The translations under genes and the position numbers were made by a program. Below, in pieces: positions 35,331 to 42,950 of a DNA stretch of 44,154 nt; position 1 is the stretch's first letter; each line of letters starts with the position of its first letter. The stretch is taken from contig JAFUHD010000368.1 of assembly GCA_017469025.1 (NCBI GenBank), positions 1-44,154 on the forward strand. Reading direction: 5' to 3'. This DNA is from Clostridia bacterium (GTDB lineage: Bacteria > Bacillota > Clostridia > Christensenellales > Aristaeellaceae). Under the pieces are notes generated by a model that searched no databases, was not told the DNA's origin, and saw nothing but the letters and a program-made list of their open reading frames with translations.

Positions 35331-35637
35331 TGTGGATAAAACCAGAATGGTATGTGTCATCCGGATCAAGAAAAGCTACGTATGCGCCGATCATGAAATC
35401 CAGACCTGTATTTCTGGCTGCACTTAATCCACCATTTTTCTGGTGGAAAATAACGACTCTCGGATCGTGCGCATATTCATCGCAGATCGCAGAAGAATCA
35501 TCTGAAGAACCGTCGTCAACAAGTATAATTTCCAGATTTCGGTAGGTTTGCTTTACCACACTGTCAAGGGCTTCTCTGAGATAGCTTTCAACGCCAAAAA
35601 CAGGAACAATTACACTGACCAGCGGTTCAGGGATCAT
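35266..35637 (-). pseudogene. Truncated family 2 glycosyltransferase
   Basis: ATG 35637 follows AAAGGAGC. The protein starts [20 protein letters not shown] with [32 protein letters not shown] and the D-x-D-like [15 protein letters not shown], the complete nucleotide-binding half of a GT2 enzyme. After about 107 residues the frame runs out of homology and stops ([12 protein letters not shown]). A full enzyme is about 250-350 residues, so the acceptor half is missing. The break joins it to the tail of a membrane-protein gene, suggesting a deletion within an exopolysaccharide locus. Confidence 0.7.
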
Positions 35638-35639
35638 CT

Positions 35640-35990
35640 TCAATGCTCCTTTAATGACATTGTCGTGCTTTCGGCACCGTATCAATTGCAGTTGTCATGA
35701 TTTGACAAACCAGCATGAAATGCTGGGCCATCTCCTTTTGGACTGGCGGTATGTATCATGACAGTTCGTTTGCTGCTTTGTTTTTCGCGAGTGAAGAGAG
35801 AAGACTATAATTTGACACTTGGTGCTTAATCTCAGGTGAACTCATTTAAACAGAAGCGCAGGATGTAAAGAATGCTGATAACAAGGTGATGCAGATAACG
35901 GTATTAATTATGTCAGTCTTCATTCTGTCTGTTCCCAGGGAAAGATAATTATCAGGCTATGGGGATAATCTTGGGAATGCTTTTTACCCG
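35640..35990. other. Intergenic region upstream of the GT2 fragment
   Basis: No supported gene. It contains a hairpin CCAGCAT-GAA-ATGCTGG (35709-35725) and, on the minus strand near 35838, a TTCACCTGAGAT box like the one found upstream of the two tandem units to the right. Confidence 0.35.
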
Positions 35991-35995
35991 GATAT

Positions 35996-36062
35996 AAAAA
36001 AGCTCCCCGTAAAGGGGAGCAGGGAGTAAAAGGAGGTCATTAGAGTGCCACATCTAATGATG
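35996..36062 (-). ncRNA. Putative small RNA, copy A
   Basis: Read on the minus strand: TAACCT-type -10 near 36072, an early hairpin TCATTAGA...TCTAATGA (36037-36060), an unpaired CCUCCUUUUACUCCCU linker complementary to Shine-Dalgarno sites, and a terminator GCTCCCC...GGGGAGC (36002-36020) with T6. TTGTCT at 36091-36096 could be the -35. The predicted RNA is about 67 bases and contains no useful reading frame. A second copy with the same layout lies 170 bp away. Confidence 0.45.
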
Positions 36063-36067
36063 GACTA

Positions 36068-36118
36068 AGGTTATCATTTTATTATTGGAAAGACAATATT
36101 CAGGTGACAATTGGAAAA
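36068..36118 (-). promoter_or_regulatory. Promoter region of small RNA copy A with conserved upstream box
   Basis: On the minus strand CCAATTGTCACCTGA precedes TTGTCT, 17 bp, TAACCT. The upstream box is matched by CCGATTATCACCTGA before copy B (13 of 15 bases), which suggests a shared regulator or promoter element. Confidence 0.4.
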
Positions 36119-36161
36119 GGGAGCGTGAAAATAACAACATTTCTTTATCCGTCGAGGCAAC

Positions 36162-36240
36162 AAAAAACTGCTTTCCCCCTGTGCCTGAAGGAAGCAGTAA
36201 CTATAAAGAAGGTCTTAGAAGTGTCCTGTATCTAACGACA
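36162..36240 (-). ncRNA. Putative small RNA, copy B
   Basis: Same order as copy A on the minus strand: -10 TATCAT (36246-36251), hairpin with arms TTAGA (36215-36219) and TCTAA (36231-36235), linker GACCUUCUUUAUAGUUA, then terminator CTGCTTCC...GGAAAGCAG with T6 (36162-36197). The linker is less complementary to ribosome sites than in copy A. The primary sequence of the hairpin-linker region is clearly homologous to copy A. Confidence 0.45.
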
Positions 36241-36245
36241 AACGG

Positions 36246-36292
36246 ATGATAGCATTATTCTGCATCAAAATACAAGTATCAGGTGATAATCG
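36246..36292 (-). promoter_or_regulatory. Promoter region of small RNA copy B
   Basis: On the minus strand CCGATTATCACCTGA, then TTGTAT (36270-36275), 18 bp, TATCAT (36246-36251). Confidence 0.4.
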
Positions 36293-36387
36293 GCTGCCGT
36301 ATAGGTGCATTGGTTTTGATATGCCGGTATGCAGCGGGGAACAGGTGTATCATGGCTGAGTAGTTGTCAAGAGGTTATTTATGGTAT

Positions 36388-36415
36388 AGAAAAGCGCTGC
36401 CCCCGTGGACAGCGC
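36388..36415 (-). terminator. Terminator of the SH3-like protein gene
   Basis: GCGCTG...CAGCGC with a C/G-rich loop, followed on the minus strand by TTTTCTATA, 80 bp past the stop at 36497. Confidence 0.7.
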
Positions 36416-36496
36416 GAACGTTATAGAGCAGAAGTGCGAATATTACTTGCCTATTTCCAACTTGAGTATTCCTTGTCAGCCTCCTGATCCCTCCTG

Positions 36497-38065
36497 TCAG
36501 CCGTTGCCGGCCCAAAGATCACTCTGACGCACAAAGCCATACTCCCCGGTGGCCGGGAACCAGACGTGGTACCACTCGTCACCGATGATCCCGATCACCC
36601 GCATGGTGTTCCAGTCCTCGTTCATGTGCCATTCGTATTCGCCGATCTGCGGTTCCCTGTAGACTTTCAGCTTTTCGCCTGCCGGGGACAGCTGCGGCAT
36701 GTGCGATACATCCAGATACAGCGCGTCTCCGGCCTGCCCGAAGGTCAGGTATCGCTTCATCATGTACCCCCGCACCCAACTGTTCCAATCGCCGAACACC
36801 ACCAGCGTCCAGTCACCGTCCTGAGCCATGACGCCAACTGCTGTCCCGGTGTAATACTTGCCTTGGGAGCGGCTTCCCTTGTCCGCCCGTTCCCGCAGGT
36901 GCAGACGATCGGTGGGTTTCGGATTCACCACCATCGCGTAATTGCCAGAATCCATTTGCGCTGAAGCCTCGGCCAGGGTGTGCGGCAGCGAATTCCAGTC
37001 GATCTCAGTAATGTCATCCCACGGATGATCGCCAAAGAGAATTAACTGAGCCGGAACCTCTGATCCATCCCACACGGTTCGGTCCCCGAAGAACAGAAAA
37101 CCTCCCGTTTCTTCCGAATACGCGCTGTCGTCATAGATGTATTCAAGTACTGCTTTGCCGGAGTAGAGTAGTTGAACGGTCACGCATCGCCCGTCAATCC
37201 ATAGGCTGTCGGTAAAGTTTTCTACCCCCAGATAAGTGTTTTCCGGAAGGGGTGAGCTCATAATCAGATTTACTTTACGCTGGCTGGCGTACTCCACAAT
37301 CACATAAAACTTTTCGCGAGTATTTAAGTTTCGTACGAGAAAGTGCATGGCACCATCCTTGAGAATACATTTAATATAGGAGAAATCCGGCATCAGGCTT
37401 GCACAAGCCGCCACAAAGAAACGGTCTGTTTCAAACCATGCACCTAATTGCGGGTCAATTAGCGTCGGAAAGCCCCGAAGATCAAAGTCCGCCAACATAA
37501 TATGATCTCCTACCCACGTAGCGGGCAGAGGATCCATCCGGATCAGTTCCGTATTGTCGTTCTTGTCCGAAATGTAAAAGCTGCGGATAATCTCACCGCC
37601 GTGGGCTTCATCCCAGAGAGTGCTCCAAGCGTGGGTGTATTCACCATAGCCGTTGTCCGCATAGTATTGATCAACCGGACCCCATGTTCCGTTCGCATCC
37701 CGGGAGCTGTGATAACGCACAATCTCCGTATCTGACAGCGTGTACGTCCAGAAAACAGCATTGTCGGAATCAAGCACAAGCTCAGGCCAGTCTGCATTCC
37801 GGATCAGCGCTGTCGGGTTGTCGATCACGATCTGCCATTCGCCCTCCCGTTTTTCCAGGAGAATCAGCCGCTTCGTCCCGTCTGTTTCCGCAAAGCAGGC
37901 TGCTGTGTCACCCCACTGCGTGAGCTGCACAGGTTCTGAAATACCCGCCTGCAAAAGTGCGTCTGTGATCTGAGTTCTGTCCTGGTTTTCCGCAATGGCA
38001 GATGCTGAGAATAGCATCACAACACACAGAAGAATTGTAAGAAGCATAGTGTACAGTTTTTTCAT
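36497..38065 (-). CDS. Secreted protein with C-terminal SH3-like domains, 522 aa
   Basis: ATG 38065 is chosen because AAAGGTGA precedes it and a signal peptide follows (MKKLYTMLLTILLCVVMLFS, ending AIA-ENQ). The middle of the protein (about 40-390) is a tryptophan-rich beta region of unknown function. Near the C-terminus there is a bacterial SH3-like domain (RLHLRERADKGSRSQGKYY, then GTAVGVMAQDGDWTLVVFGD) and a second similar unit (LKVYREPQIGEYEW, then GDEWYHVWFPATGEYGFVRQ). Such domains usually bind the cell wall. It is divergent from an ECF sigma factor gene across 276 bp and could belong to its regulon; this is inference. Confidence 0.78.
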   Translation of the reverse strand: MKKLYTMLLTILLCVVMLFSASAIAENQDRTQITDALLQAGISEPVQLTQWGDTAACFAETDGTKRLILLEKREGEWQIVIDNPTALIRNADWPELVLDSDNAVFWTYTLSDTEIVRYHSSRDANGTWGPVDQYYADNGYGEYTHAWSTLWDEAHGGEIIRSFYISDKNDNTELIRMDPLPATWVGDHIMLADFDLRGFPTLIDPQLGAWFETDRFFVAACASLMPDFSYIKCILKDGAMHFLVRNLNTREKFYVIVEYASQRKVNLIMSSPLPENTYLGVENFTDSLWIDGRCVTVQLLYSGKAVLEYIYDDSAYSEETGGFLFFGDRTVWDGSEVPAQLILFGDHPWDDITEIDWNSLPHTLAEASAQMDSGNYAMVVNPKPTDRLHLRERADKGSRSQGKYYTGTAVGVMAQDGDWTLVVFGDWNSWVRGYMMKRYLTFGQAGDALYLDVSHMPQLSPAGEKLKVYREPQIGEYEWHMNEDWNTMRVIGIIGDEWYHVWFPATGEYGFVRQSDLWAGNG

Positions 38066-38190
38066 GTCGGTCACCTTTCCTCGTTTCTTTTGTTGCTTCC
38101 ATATACACCGTGATTGTGAATGTACTGGACGGTACAATCGAGTATCTCGAGTATGATACGACATTAGATGGAAACGGGTAACCGATTATA

Positions 38191-38236
38191 GAAGATTCCT
38201 GTTGGACAGATCGGCCCTTCAGGAGTCTTCTTTTTT
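38191..38236 (+). terminator. Intrinsic terminator in the leader of the sigma factor gene
   Basis: The arms GAAGATTCCTG and CAGGAGTCTTC are followed by T6. It lies 106 bp before the sigma factor start, with no gene upstream on this strand. It may end a short leader RNA or act as an attenuator. Confidence 0.6.
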
Positions 38237-38341
38237 GCCCGCATCTTTACCGACACAAGAAAAGTCTGTATGATTTTCTCTGACAACATTCAAGTTTTCC
38301 CCCGCAGTCTCGTCTGTATGAGTGAAGGAGGTGAGCAGCCG

Positions 38342-38866
38342 ATGATTGCAGAACAAGGCCCGTCCTGCAACGCAGAGGAACAATTCAGCCGCCTGGTATC
38401 GGAGTATCAGCGACCGCTGCTTCATATGTGCGCCATGATGCTCCGCGATGACGCTGCGGCGGAGGATGCCGTGCAGGAGACTTTCGTGAAGGCCTGGCGG
38501 GCGCTGCCACAGTTCCGGGGCGAGTGCAGCGAGAAATCCTGGCTGATGCGGATCGCCATGAACACCTGCCGGGACATGACCCGCACCGCTTGGTTCCGCC
38601 ACACGGATCGGCGGATCACGCCGGAGGAGCTGCAGCTGCCCGCTCAGGAGGAGCCGTCCCGGGACGATGACAGAGAAGAGCTGGCGCAGGCCATCATGAA
38701 ACTGCCCTGGAAGTGCCGGGACGCGCTGCTGCTCTATTACTATCAGGACATGAATCAGGAAGAGGTGGCTCAAGCACTGAACACCAGCCCCTCGACCGTA
38801 TCCAAACGATTGAAGCACGCAAGAGACAAGCTGCGCACACTGCTGGAAAGGGGGCGGGAGCTATGA
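38342..38866 (+). CDS. ECF-type RNA polymerase sigma factor
   Basis: The protein has 174 residues from ATG 38342, with a GAAGGAGGTGA ribosome site; a longer frame exists but lacks a ribosome site. Region 2: FSRLVSEYQRPLLHMCAMML, then DDAAAEDAVQETFVKAWRAL. Region 4: IMKLPWKCRDALLLYYYQDM, then NQEEVAQALNTSPSTVSKRL. The linker is short, so this is an ECF sigma factor. The following gene, which encodes a single-pass membrane protein, overlaps by four bases (ATGA), the usual sigma/anti-sigma arrangement. Target promoters are unknown. Confidence 0.93.
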   Translation: MIAEQGPSCNAEEQFSRLVSEYQRPLLHMCAMMLRDDAAAEDAVQETFVKAWRALPQFRGECSEKSWLMRIAMNTCRDMTRTAWFRHTDRRITPEELQLPAQEEPSRDDDREELAQAIMKLPWKCRDALLLYYYQDMNQEEVAQALNTSPSTVSKRLKHARDKLRTLLERGREL

Positions 38867-40020
38867 AGGATGAGCAGATCAGAGCTCAGATCCATCAGAC
38901 GATAGATCACCATGCCGGACATCTGCGCACCAACCCTTTCCTGGCGCAGCAGATCATGAATCAGGAAAGGACAGGTGAACCGATTGTGAAGAAACGGCTG
39001 TCGGTCGGCCTGGTGCTGGCCATTGTGTTGATGCTGGTCGCGGTGACCGCGCTGGCAGTGGCGCTTCTCTCCCCGAAGGAAGTCGTGGAGCAAGTTGCGG
39101 TGCCGATGGCGAAAGAAAATGATGAGGGAGAAGTTCGTCAGGAGTATTACAGCCATGAACAACTGGCACAGTTAATTCAGACGCTGGGAGAAAATGGTTT
39201 CACTCTGGATGAAAACACAACCATCATCCAGGCATTCAGAAGCGGGCAGGGTTATTGGGAAGATGAAGTCCTGTATGAAATCTGCCGGGAGGCTTTCGGC
39301 AGCAACTTTGATGCTTGGAGCATCGAACAGAAGTATTGGTATGAGACGATATCTGCAGAGATCGGCCTTCCGGGAGAGCATGCATACCGGCTGCCAGATG
39401 AAACCGACATGACAGAACAGGAGGCAGCGCAGCATGCTGCAGATTTGCTGAAAGATGCCTGCGGTGTCGATCTTCCCGGCGTCAGCAACAATGAGTGGTT
39501 GATCCTCCCGTATTTCTATGATGAATGGGATACCGAATTTGATCAGCGTCCCGCTGTGTGGGAATTCTGGTTTGTCAATCGTGTGTCCGGCACTCCGGAA
39601 TACATTGTACGATTCCTGCGCAATGGTGAGTTATACGACATGGAGGAAGCAGGCTTCCACAATGCTCCTGAGACTGCGGATACATTTTCAACGGCAGATC
39701 GCCTGATGGGCGACAAGTACGGCAGCATGGCAGACTGGCCTATAGCAGCTTGGCCTGAGTTTGCCCGGATGATTGCAGGCATTACCCCGGAGCGGAAAAG
39801 CGAATGGTGTTACCAGCATGCCGGATACCGCCTACCGCCAGAGGGAAGCATCCCTTCAGAGGCGGCGATTCATATTGTAGATGAAGCCGCACAAGTAAAT
39901 GATCGTTTCAAGGCATTTGTGATCTGCTGTACAGATGGAGAAACCCCCATCTACAAGGTGAATCTCAGTTACTACAATAATCTCTGGTTCTTTCTTTTTC
40001 ATGGGTGCCTCCGGTATTGA
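38863..40020 (+). CDS. Single-pass membrane partner of the sigma factor, probable anti-sigma factor, 3' end altered
   Basis: The frame has 385 residues. Residues 1-46 are cytoplasmic and rich in His and Gln, 47-69 are a membrane helix (VGLVLAIVLMLVAVTALAVA), and the rest is a large acidic outside domain. There is no zinc-binding H-x-x-x-C-x-x-C motif, so it is not a classical ZAS anti-sigma factor; the role is inferred from the four-base overlap with the sigma gene. The tail after about residue 366 (LSYYNNLWFFLFHGCLRY) does not fit the preceding acidic beta-rich style, and mobile-element sequence starts near 39965, so the native C-terminus was probably replaced. Confidence 0.7.
   Translation: MKDEQIRAQIHQTIDHHAGHLRTNPFLAQQIMNQERTGEPIVKKRLSVGLVLAIVLMLVAVTALAVALLSPKEVVEQVAVPMAKENDEGEVRQEYYSHEQLAQLIQTLGENGFTLDENTTIIQAFRSGQGYWEDEVLYEICREAFGSNFDAWSIEQKYWYETISAEIGLPGEHAYRLPDETDMTEQEAAQHAADLLKDACGVDLPGVSNNEWLILPYFYDEWDTEFDQRPAVWEFWFVNRVSGTPEYIVRFLRNGELYDMEEAGFHNAPETADTFSTADRLMGDKYGSMADWPIAAWPEFARMIAGITPERKSEWCYQHAGYRLPPEGSIPSEAAIHIVDEAAQVNDRFKAFVICCTDGETPIYKVNLSYYNNLWFFLFHGCLRY
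39856..40002 (-). CDS. Small open frame at the edge of the mobilizable element, probably truncated
   Basis: On the minus strand GGAGG precedes ATG 40002 and the frame begins MKKKEPEIIVVTEIHLV. After about 15 codons it runs antisense through the sigma-partner gene and stops at 39856. It could be the last gene of the mobile element cut at the junction. The 40021-40197 stretch has a second tiny frame and nothing else. Confidence 0.3.
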   Translation of the reverse strand: MKKKEPEIIVVTEIHLVDGGFSICTADHKCLETIIYLCGFIYNMNRRL

Positions 40021-40197
40021 TGGGATGAATGGGTTCTTGGTTTCTTAAAGCGTAACGCAATGATGGCTGTAAACCATTGAGTAACATGGAGTTCTTCTCC
40101 TTTGCGTGTGAAGTGGAATTTGGGCAGGATGACCTGATGTTCATCCTACCCACAATTAAGGTTCGGAAAGCCCTGAAATAAATGGGTTTTGAAAGCT

Positions 40198-40608
40198 CTA
40201 AACGGTAACGCTTTTACCTGCCTTCTTCCTGAGTCGGTAGCTCTGCTGTTTCAGCCGGTCGCGGGTGCGCTTGGCAGCTTGCCCGCACTCCGTGCAGTAC
40301 TTCTGCCGATTGCTGGCAGGGATGAAAGGCTTATGGCACCGAGCGCAGTTTTTCCACCCCTCACCGGCATCGCATTCTTCCCGGAAGATTTCATGCCAGT
40401 ATGCCGTATGAAGATCCGGTTCCCGGGGAAGCACAGCCTTTACGAACCAGTCACAGTCGATGCAGCCATCATGGACGGTGCTGTATCTCGGATTGATCAC
40501 CCGGCAAGGGCAGTCATCCGGCACACAGAAGCCGTCCTGCCAGTTGGCGCATTCTTTGGCAACCAGCTTTCTGACGCTGTGGATGATTTCTTTATCTTGC
40601 TTCATCAT
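40198..40608 (-). CDS. Cysteine-rich VLP-domain protein of a mobilizable element
   Basis: About 136 residues from ATG 40608; a longer frame to 40674 lies inside the relaxase gene. Cysteines are arranged CANWQDGFCVPDDCPC, then DGCIDCDWFVKAVLP, then NCARCHKPFIPASNRQKYCT and ECG, ending in a basic tail (RTRDRLKQQSYRLRKKAGK). This is the Cys-rich VLP family that accompanies MobA/MobL relaxases in gut Firmicutes elements. It probably binds zinc; its role in transfer is unknown. It overlaps the relaxase gene by 17 bases, indicating one operon. Confidence 0.8.
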   Translation of the reverse strand: MMKQDKEIIHSVRKLVAKECANWQDGFCVPDDCPCRVINPRYSTVHDGCIDCDWFVKAVLPREPDLHTAYWHEIFREECDAGEGWKNCARCHKPFIPASNRQKYCTECGQAAKRTRDRLKQQSYRLRKKAGKSVTV

Positions 40609-42262
40609 GGGACGGAACAGCTCTTTTCTTTGTGGACTCACGGACGGTTTCTGTCCTGGATGCTGGATTGCCATCCAAAGGTGCGCTTGAGAGTACAGCG
40701 TCTGATGACTGTTGAAGCAAATCGTCCAACTCTGCCCGGTTTACCCGTTCTTCATCGGAATCCTCGAATGTCCTTCGACCGTCGGCGTACCTGGCTTCCA
40801 GCGCATCGGGAATCACCTTTCGGATGTGGGAGCGGATCTTGTACAGATTGTTCATCTCTGCCTTCATTCTTTCCAGATGCGGAAGAAGAGATTCAACCTC
40901 AGCTCGCAGCTGCCTGGACTCCCGGCGCAGGCCTTTTGCGTCTATCGGCAGCTGCACCTTCAGCTTTTTCAGCAGCCATTCTGCCTTCTTCACCCGGTCG
41001 ATTTCATCACTATGCTCTCGAAGGTATTTCTCTCTGGCTGACTTGAAGTGCATGCTGTTGTACTTGTCCAGCACCGGCCCCAGATCACGAATTGATCGTA
41101 CGGCATCAATGATGTCATCGATATCCCGGATGCGCTTTTCCATTGCCTTGACGGCAGACTTCATATCATCCAGTCTTTCGCTTGCGCCGGTCAGGAAATC
41201 GCTGAAGTCATGAATGGTTTTAATGCCATGATCGTGGAGGAAATCAATGGCGATAATCGTTTCGGACAGATCACGAATGTGGCCTTTTGTCTGTGCCCCG
41301 TGATACCATCCTTCGCGTTCCTTCGTGCGGAGATCCACATAGGCCATCAGCACGTCGGTGATGGGATAGTCATATGGGCTTTCGAGCTTCTCATGATCGG
41401 CGATAATCTCAGCTGTGCCTTTCAGCCAGCTGCTGAGATCCTTTAGCTTGCGCTTGATGAGGCTGAACAGGGAATTGATCATCCGGATGGCCTTGTTGTG
41501 ATCGCCAAGCCTGGTGCGTATGCCCTTTTTCTCCAAAGCAGAAGCGGCAGGGCCGAGATGCGTTTGTGGCACAATCTCGATACCCTGCCGCTCGTAGGAT
41601 CGCATGTCGATCCGCTCAGGCCTGCCTGCTGCTTCAAGAGCCATATTCTGTTGCACTTCCCATTCATGCCGCCAGCGTTCGCAGTTATCGTGGTTGTTCC
41701 AGTCTACGGTGTCAACCTTGATTCGCTTTGGCTTCCCGTTTTTGCCGATGATCCTGTCGCCTTTTTCATCCACAGCATAAATGCTCTTCGATTTCGCCAG
41801 CCACTTGCCATGCTCGTCCATAGCCCGCATAGTCAGCAGAATGTGAGCATGCGGGTTTGGTGGATCCTTGTGGTCGAAATGGACAGCGATGTCGGCGATC
41901 ATGCCCATGTCCACGAAAGTGGTTTGGCAATACTGCCGGATCAGTGCAATGTTCTGATCCAGAGTGAGCTCATTTGGCAGGGCAATAATGAAACGCCTTG
42001 CGGTCTGTGCGTTCGGGCTGTCTTCGGCAGCGTCCACGGCATTCCATAATGTCTGCCGGTCGGCATATTCCCGTGGAGCGTTGGGCGGCAGCAGGATTTC
42101 CTTGTGAACAATGCGCTCTTCATGATCGCCGGATTCCCAAGTGCCGGTATACTGGCTGAAGAGCGTTTCACCGGATTGATAGGCTGCTGCCGCGATCACG
42201 GATCGTCCCTTGCCTCTGGAAACGATCTCAATATCAAAGTGCGGACATGGTATCTCTATCAC
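40592..42262 (-). CDS. mobA: MobA/MobL-family (MOBQ) relaxase
   Basis: The protein has 556 residues with a GTG start at 42262, the only possible start before an in-frame stop. The N-terminal relaxase domain has IPCPHFDIEIVSRGKGRSVI, then AAAAYQSGE with the likely catalytic Tyr, RRFIIALPNELTLDQN, and the HUH-type metal motif NPHAHILLTMR (H138, H140). The C-terminal 300 residues are largely coiled coil (IDDIIDAVRSIRDLGPVLDK). It should nick and lead a DNA strand at the adjacent oriT during conjugal mobilization. No type IV secretion genes are visible, so the element would depend on a helper. Confidence 0.93.
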   Translation of the reverse strand: MIEIPCPHFDIEIVSRGKGRSVIAAAAYQSGETLFSQYTGTWESGDHEERIVHKEILLPPNAPREYADRQTLWNAVDAAEDSPNAQTARRFIIALPNELTLDQNIALIRQYCQTTFVDMGMIADIAVHFDHKDPPNPHAHILLTMRAMDEHGKWLAKSKSIYAVDEKGDRIIGKNGKPKRIKVDTVDWNNHDNCERWRHEWEVQQNMALEAAGRPERIDMRSYERQGIEIVPQTHLGPAASALEKKGIRTRLGDHNKAIRMINSLFSLIKRKLKDLSSWLKGTAEIIADHEKLESPYDYPITDVLMAYVDLRTKEREGWYHGAQTKGHIRDLSETIIAIDFLHDHGIKTIHDFSDFLTGASERLDDMKSAVKAMEKRIRDIDDIIDAVRSIRDLGPVLDKYNSMHFKSAREKYLREHSDEIDRVKKAEWLLKKLKVQLPIDAKGLRRESRQLRAEVESLLPHLERMKAEMNNLYKIRSHIRKVIPDALEARYADGRRTFEDSDEERVNRAELDDLLQQSSDAVLSSAPLDGNPASRTETVRESTKKRAVPSHDEAR

Positions 42263-42299
42263 CTCGTTTTCTCAGCGCTGTGCGCTGTAAAGGGTAGCC

Positions 42300-42410
42300 G
42301 ATGGAATCGGCGCAGGGGCTTGCCCCTGATGATGGCCGCAGGCCATCGAGCTCCCCGCAGGGGCCCTCGGAGAGCGCAACTCGCACGGGCACCGTGCGTA
42401 TAGTTGCGCA
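42300..42410. other. Putative oriT: nested hairpins upstream of the relaxase gene
   Basis: Three short GC-rich hairpins (GGGGC-TT-GCCCC, GATGGCC-GCA-GGCCATC, CCCC-GCA-GGGG) are followed by a long palindrome at 42374-42409: GCGCAACT, CGCACGG, GCA, CCGTGCG, TAT, AGTTGCGC. On the minus strand AGTTGCGCTCTCC resembles IncQ-type nick regions (AGTGCGCCCT). The location directly before mobA is typical for oriT of this family. The exact nick site is not established. Confidence 0.65.
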
Positions 42411-42434
42411 CCGAACATAAATGTCCGGTGGTTC

Positions 42435-42773
42435 TCATGTGACCCCCGTCTGTGTTTCGCTGCCCAGAATGCTCGGCTTTCCGGCTTCAGGATCACGACG
42501 CTTTGCTTCCAGAATCGCTTTCAGGCGATCCTTGACATAGGGTGTGTTGAACGCATACCCCAGAAGCTCGAATACCTCATCATCCGTGAGCGCCTCCGGT
42601 TCCAGAAGGAGCTTTTCCAGATAGCCACCACGGGTGCAGAGACGATGGGTGCGCTCCTTGTCCTTCAAGTCGGAAATCTGCTTTCTGATCCGCTTCTCCT
42701 GCTGCTCGGCTTCGTGCTTTTTCTGTGTTGCCTTTTCCTGGGCTGCGAGCAGTTTGTCCAATTGCGTAGTCAT
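42435..42773 (-). CDS. DUF3847-type mobilization accessory protein
   Basis: The protein has 112 residues; GGAGAG precedes ATG 42773. The N-terminal half is a charged coiled coil (LLAAQEKATQKKHEAEQQEK), followed by LKDKERTHRLCTRGGYLEKL and TDDEVFELLGYAFNT. The R-x-x-x-x-x-x-R-G-x-x-L-E pattern is that of DUF3847 proteins found upstream of MobA/MobL in Firmicutes elements, where they are thought to act like MobC-type accessory factors at oriT. That role is inferred from position. It lies on the opposite side of the oriT hairpins from mobA, in the same orientation. Confidence 0.75.
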   Translation of the reverse strand: MTTQLDKLLAAQEKATQKKHEAEQQEKRIRKQISDLKDKERTHRLCTRGGYLEKLLLEPEALTDDEVFELLGYAFNTPYVKDRLKAILEAKRRDPEAGKPSILGSETQTGVT

Positions 42774-42895
42774 TGACTTACTCTCCTTGTCGTGATGTTG
42801 GGCACAAGAAAACGGCCAGCTCTTCTGCCGGTCGTCTGTGTGGAAATGGAAAAGCCCAACGGGTGTGAGCCGCTGGGCGATATGGGATTACAGTC

Positions 42896-42919
42896 ATTGT
42901 GAACGTGCGCGTTCACAAT
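42896..42919. repeat. Perfect palindrome between ORF6N gene and DUF3847 gene
   Basis: ATTGTGAACG-TGCG-CGTTCACAAT, ten-base perfect arms. It lies 32 bp after the ORF6N gene stop and is followed on the minus strand by a sequence with no T-tract, so an operator or a processing hairpin is more likely than a terminator. Confidence 0.5.
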
Positions 42920-42950
42920 CCCCTGAATAGCGGGGGAAAGCTCCGGTTGA

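Noticed and set aside
35996-36415. CRISPR-like repeat array
   Set aside because: The repeats are only two diverged units of about 130 bp with hairpins and terminators; no short identical repeats with spacers and no cas genes.
40189-41046. Plus-strand frame of 285 codons opposite the relaxase
   Set aside because: Antisense shadow of the MobA/MobL coiled-coil region and the Cys-rich protein gene.
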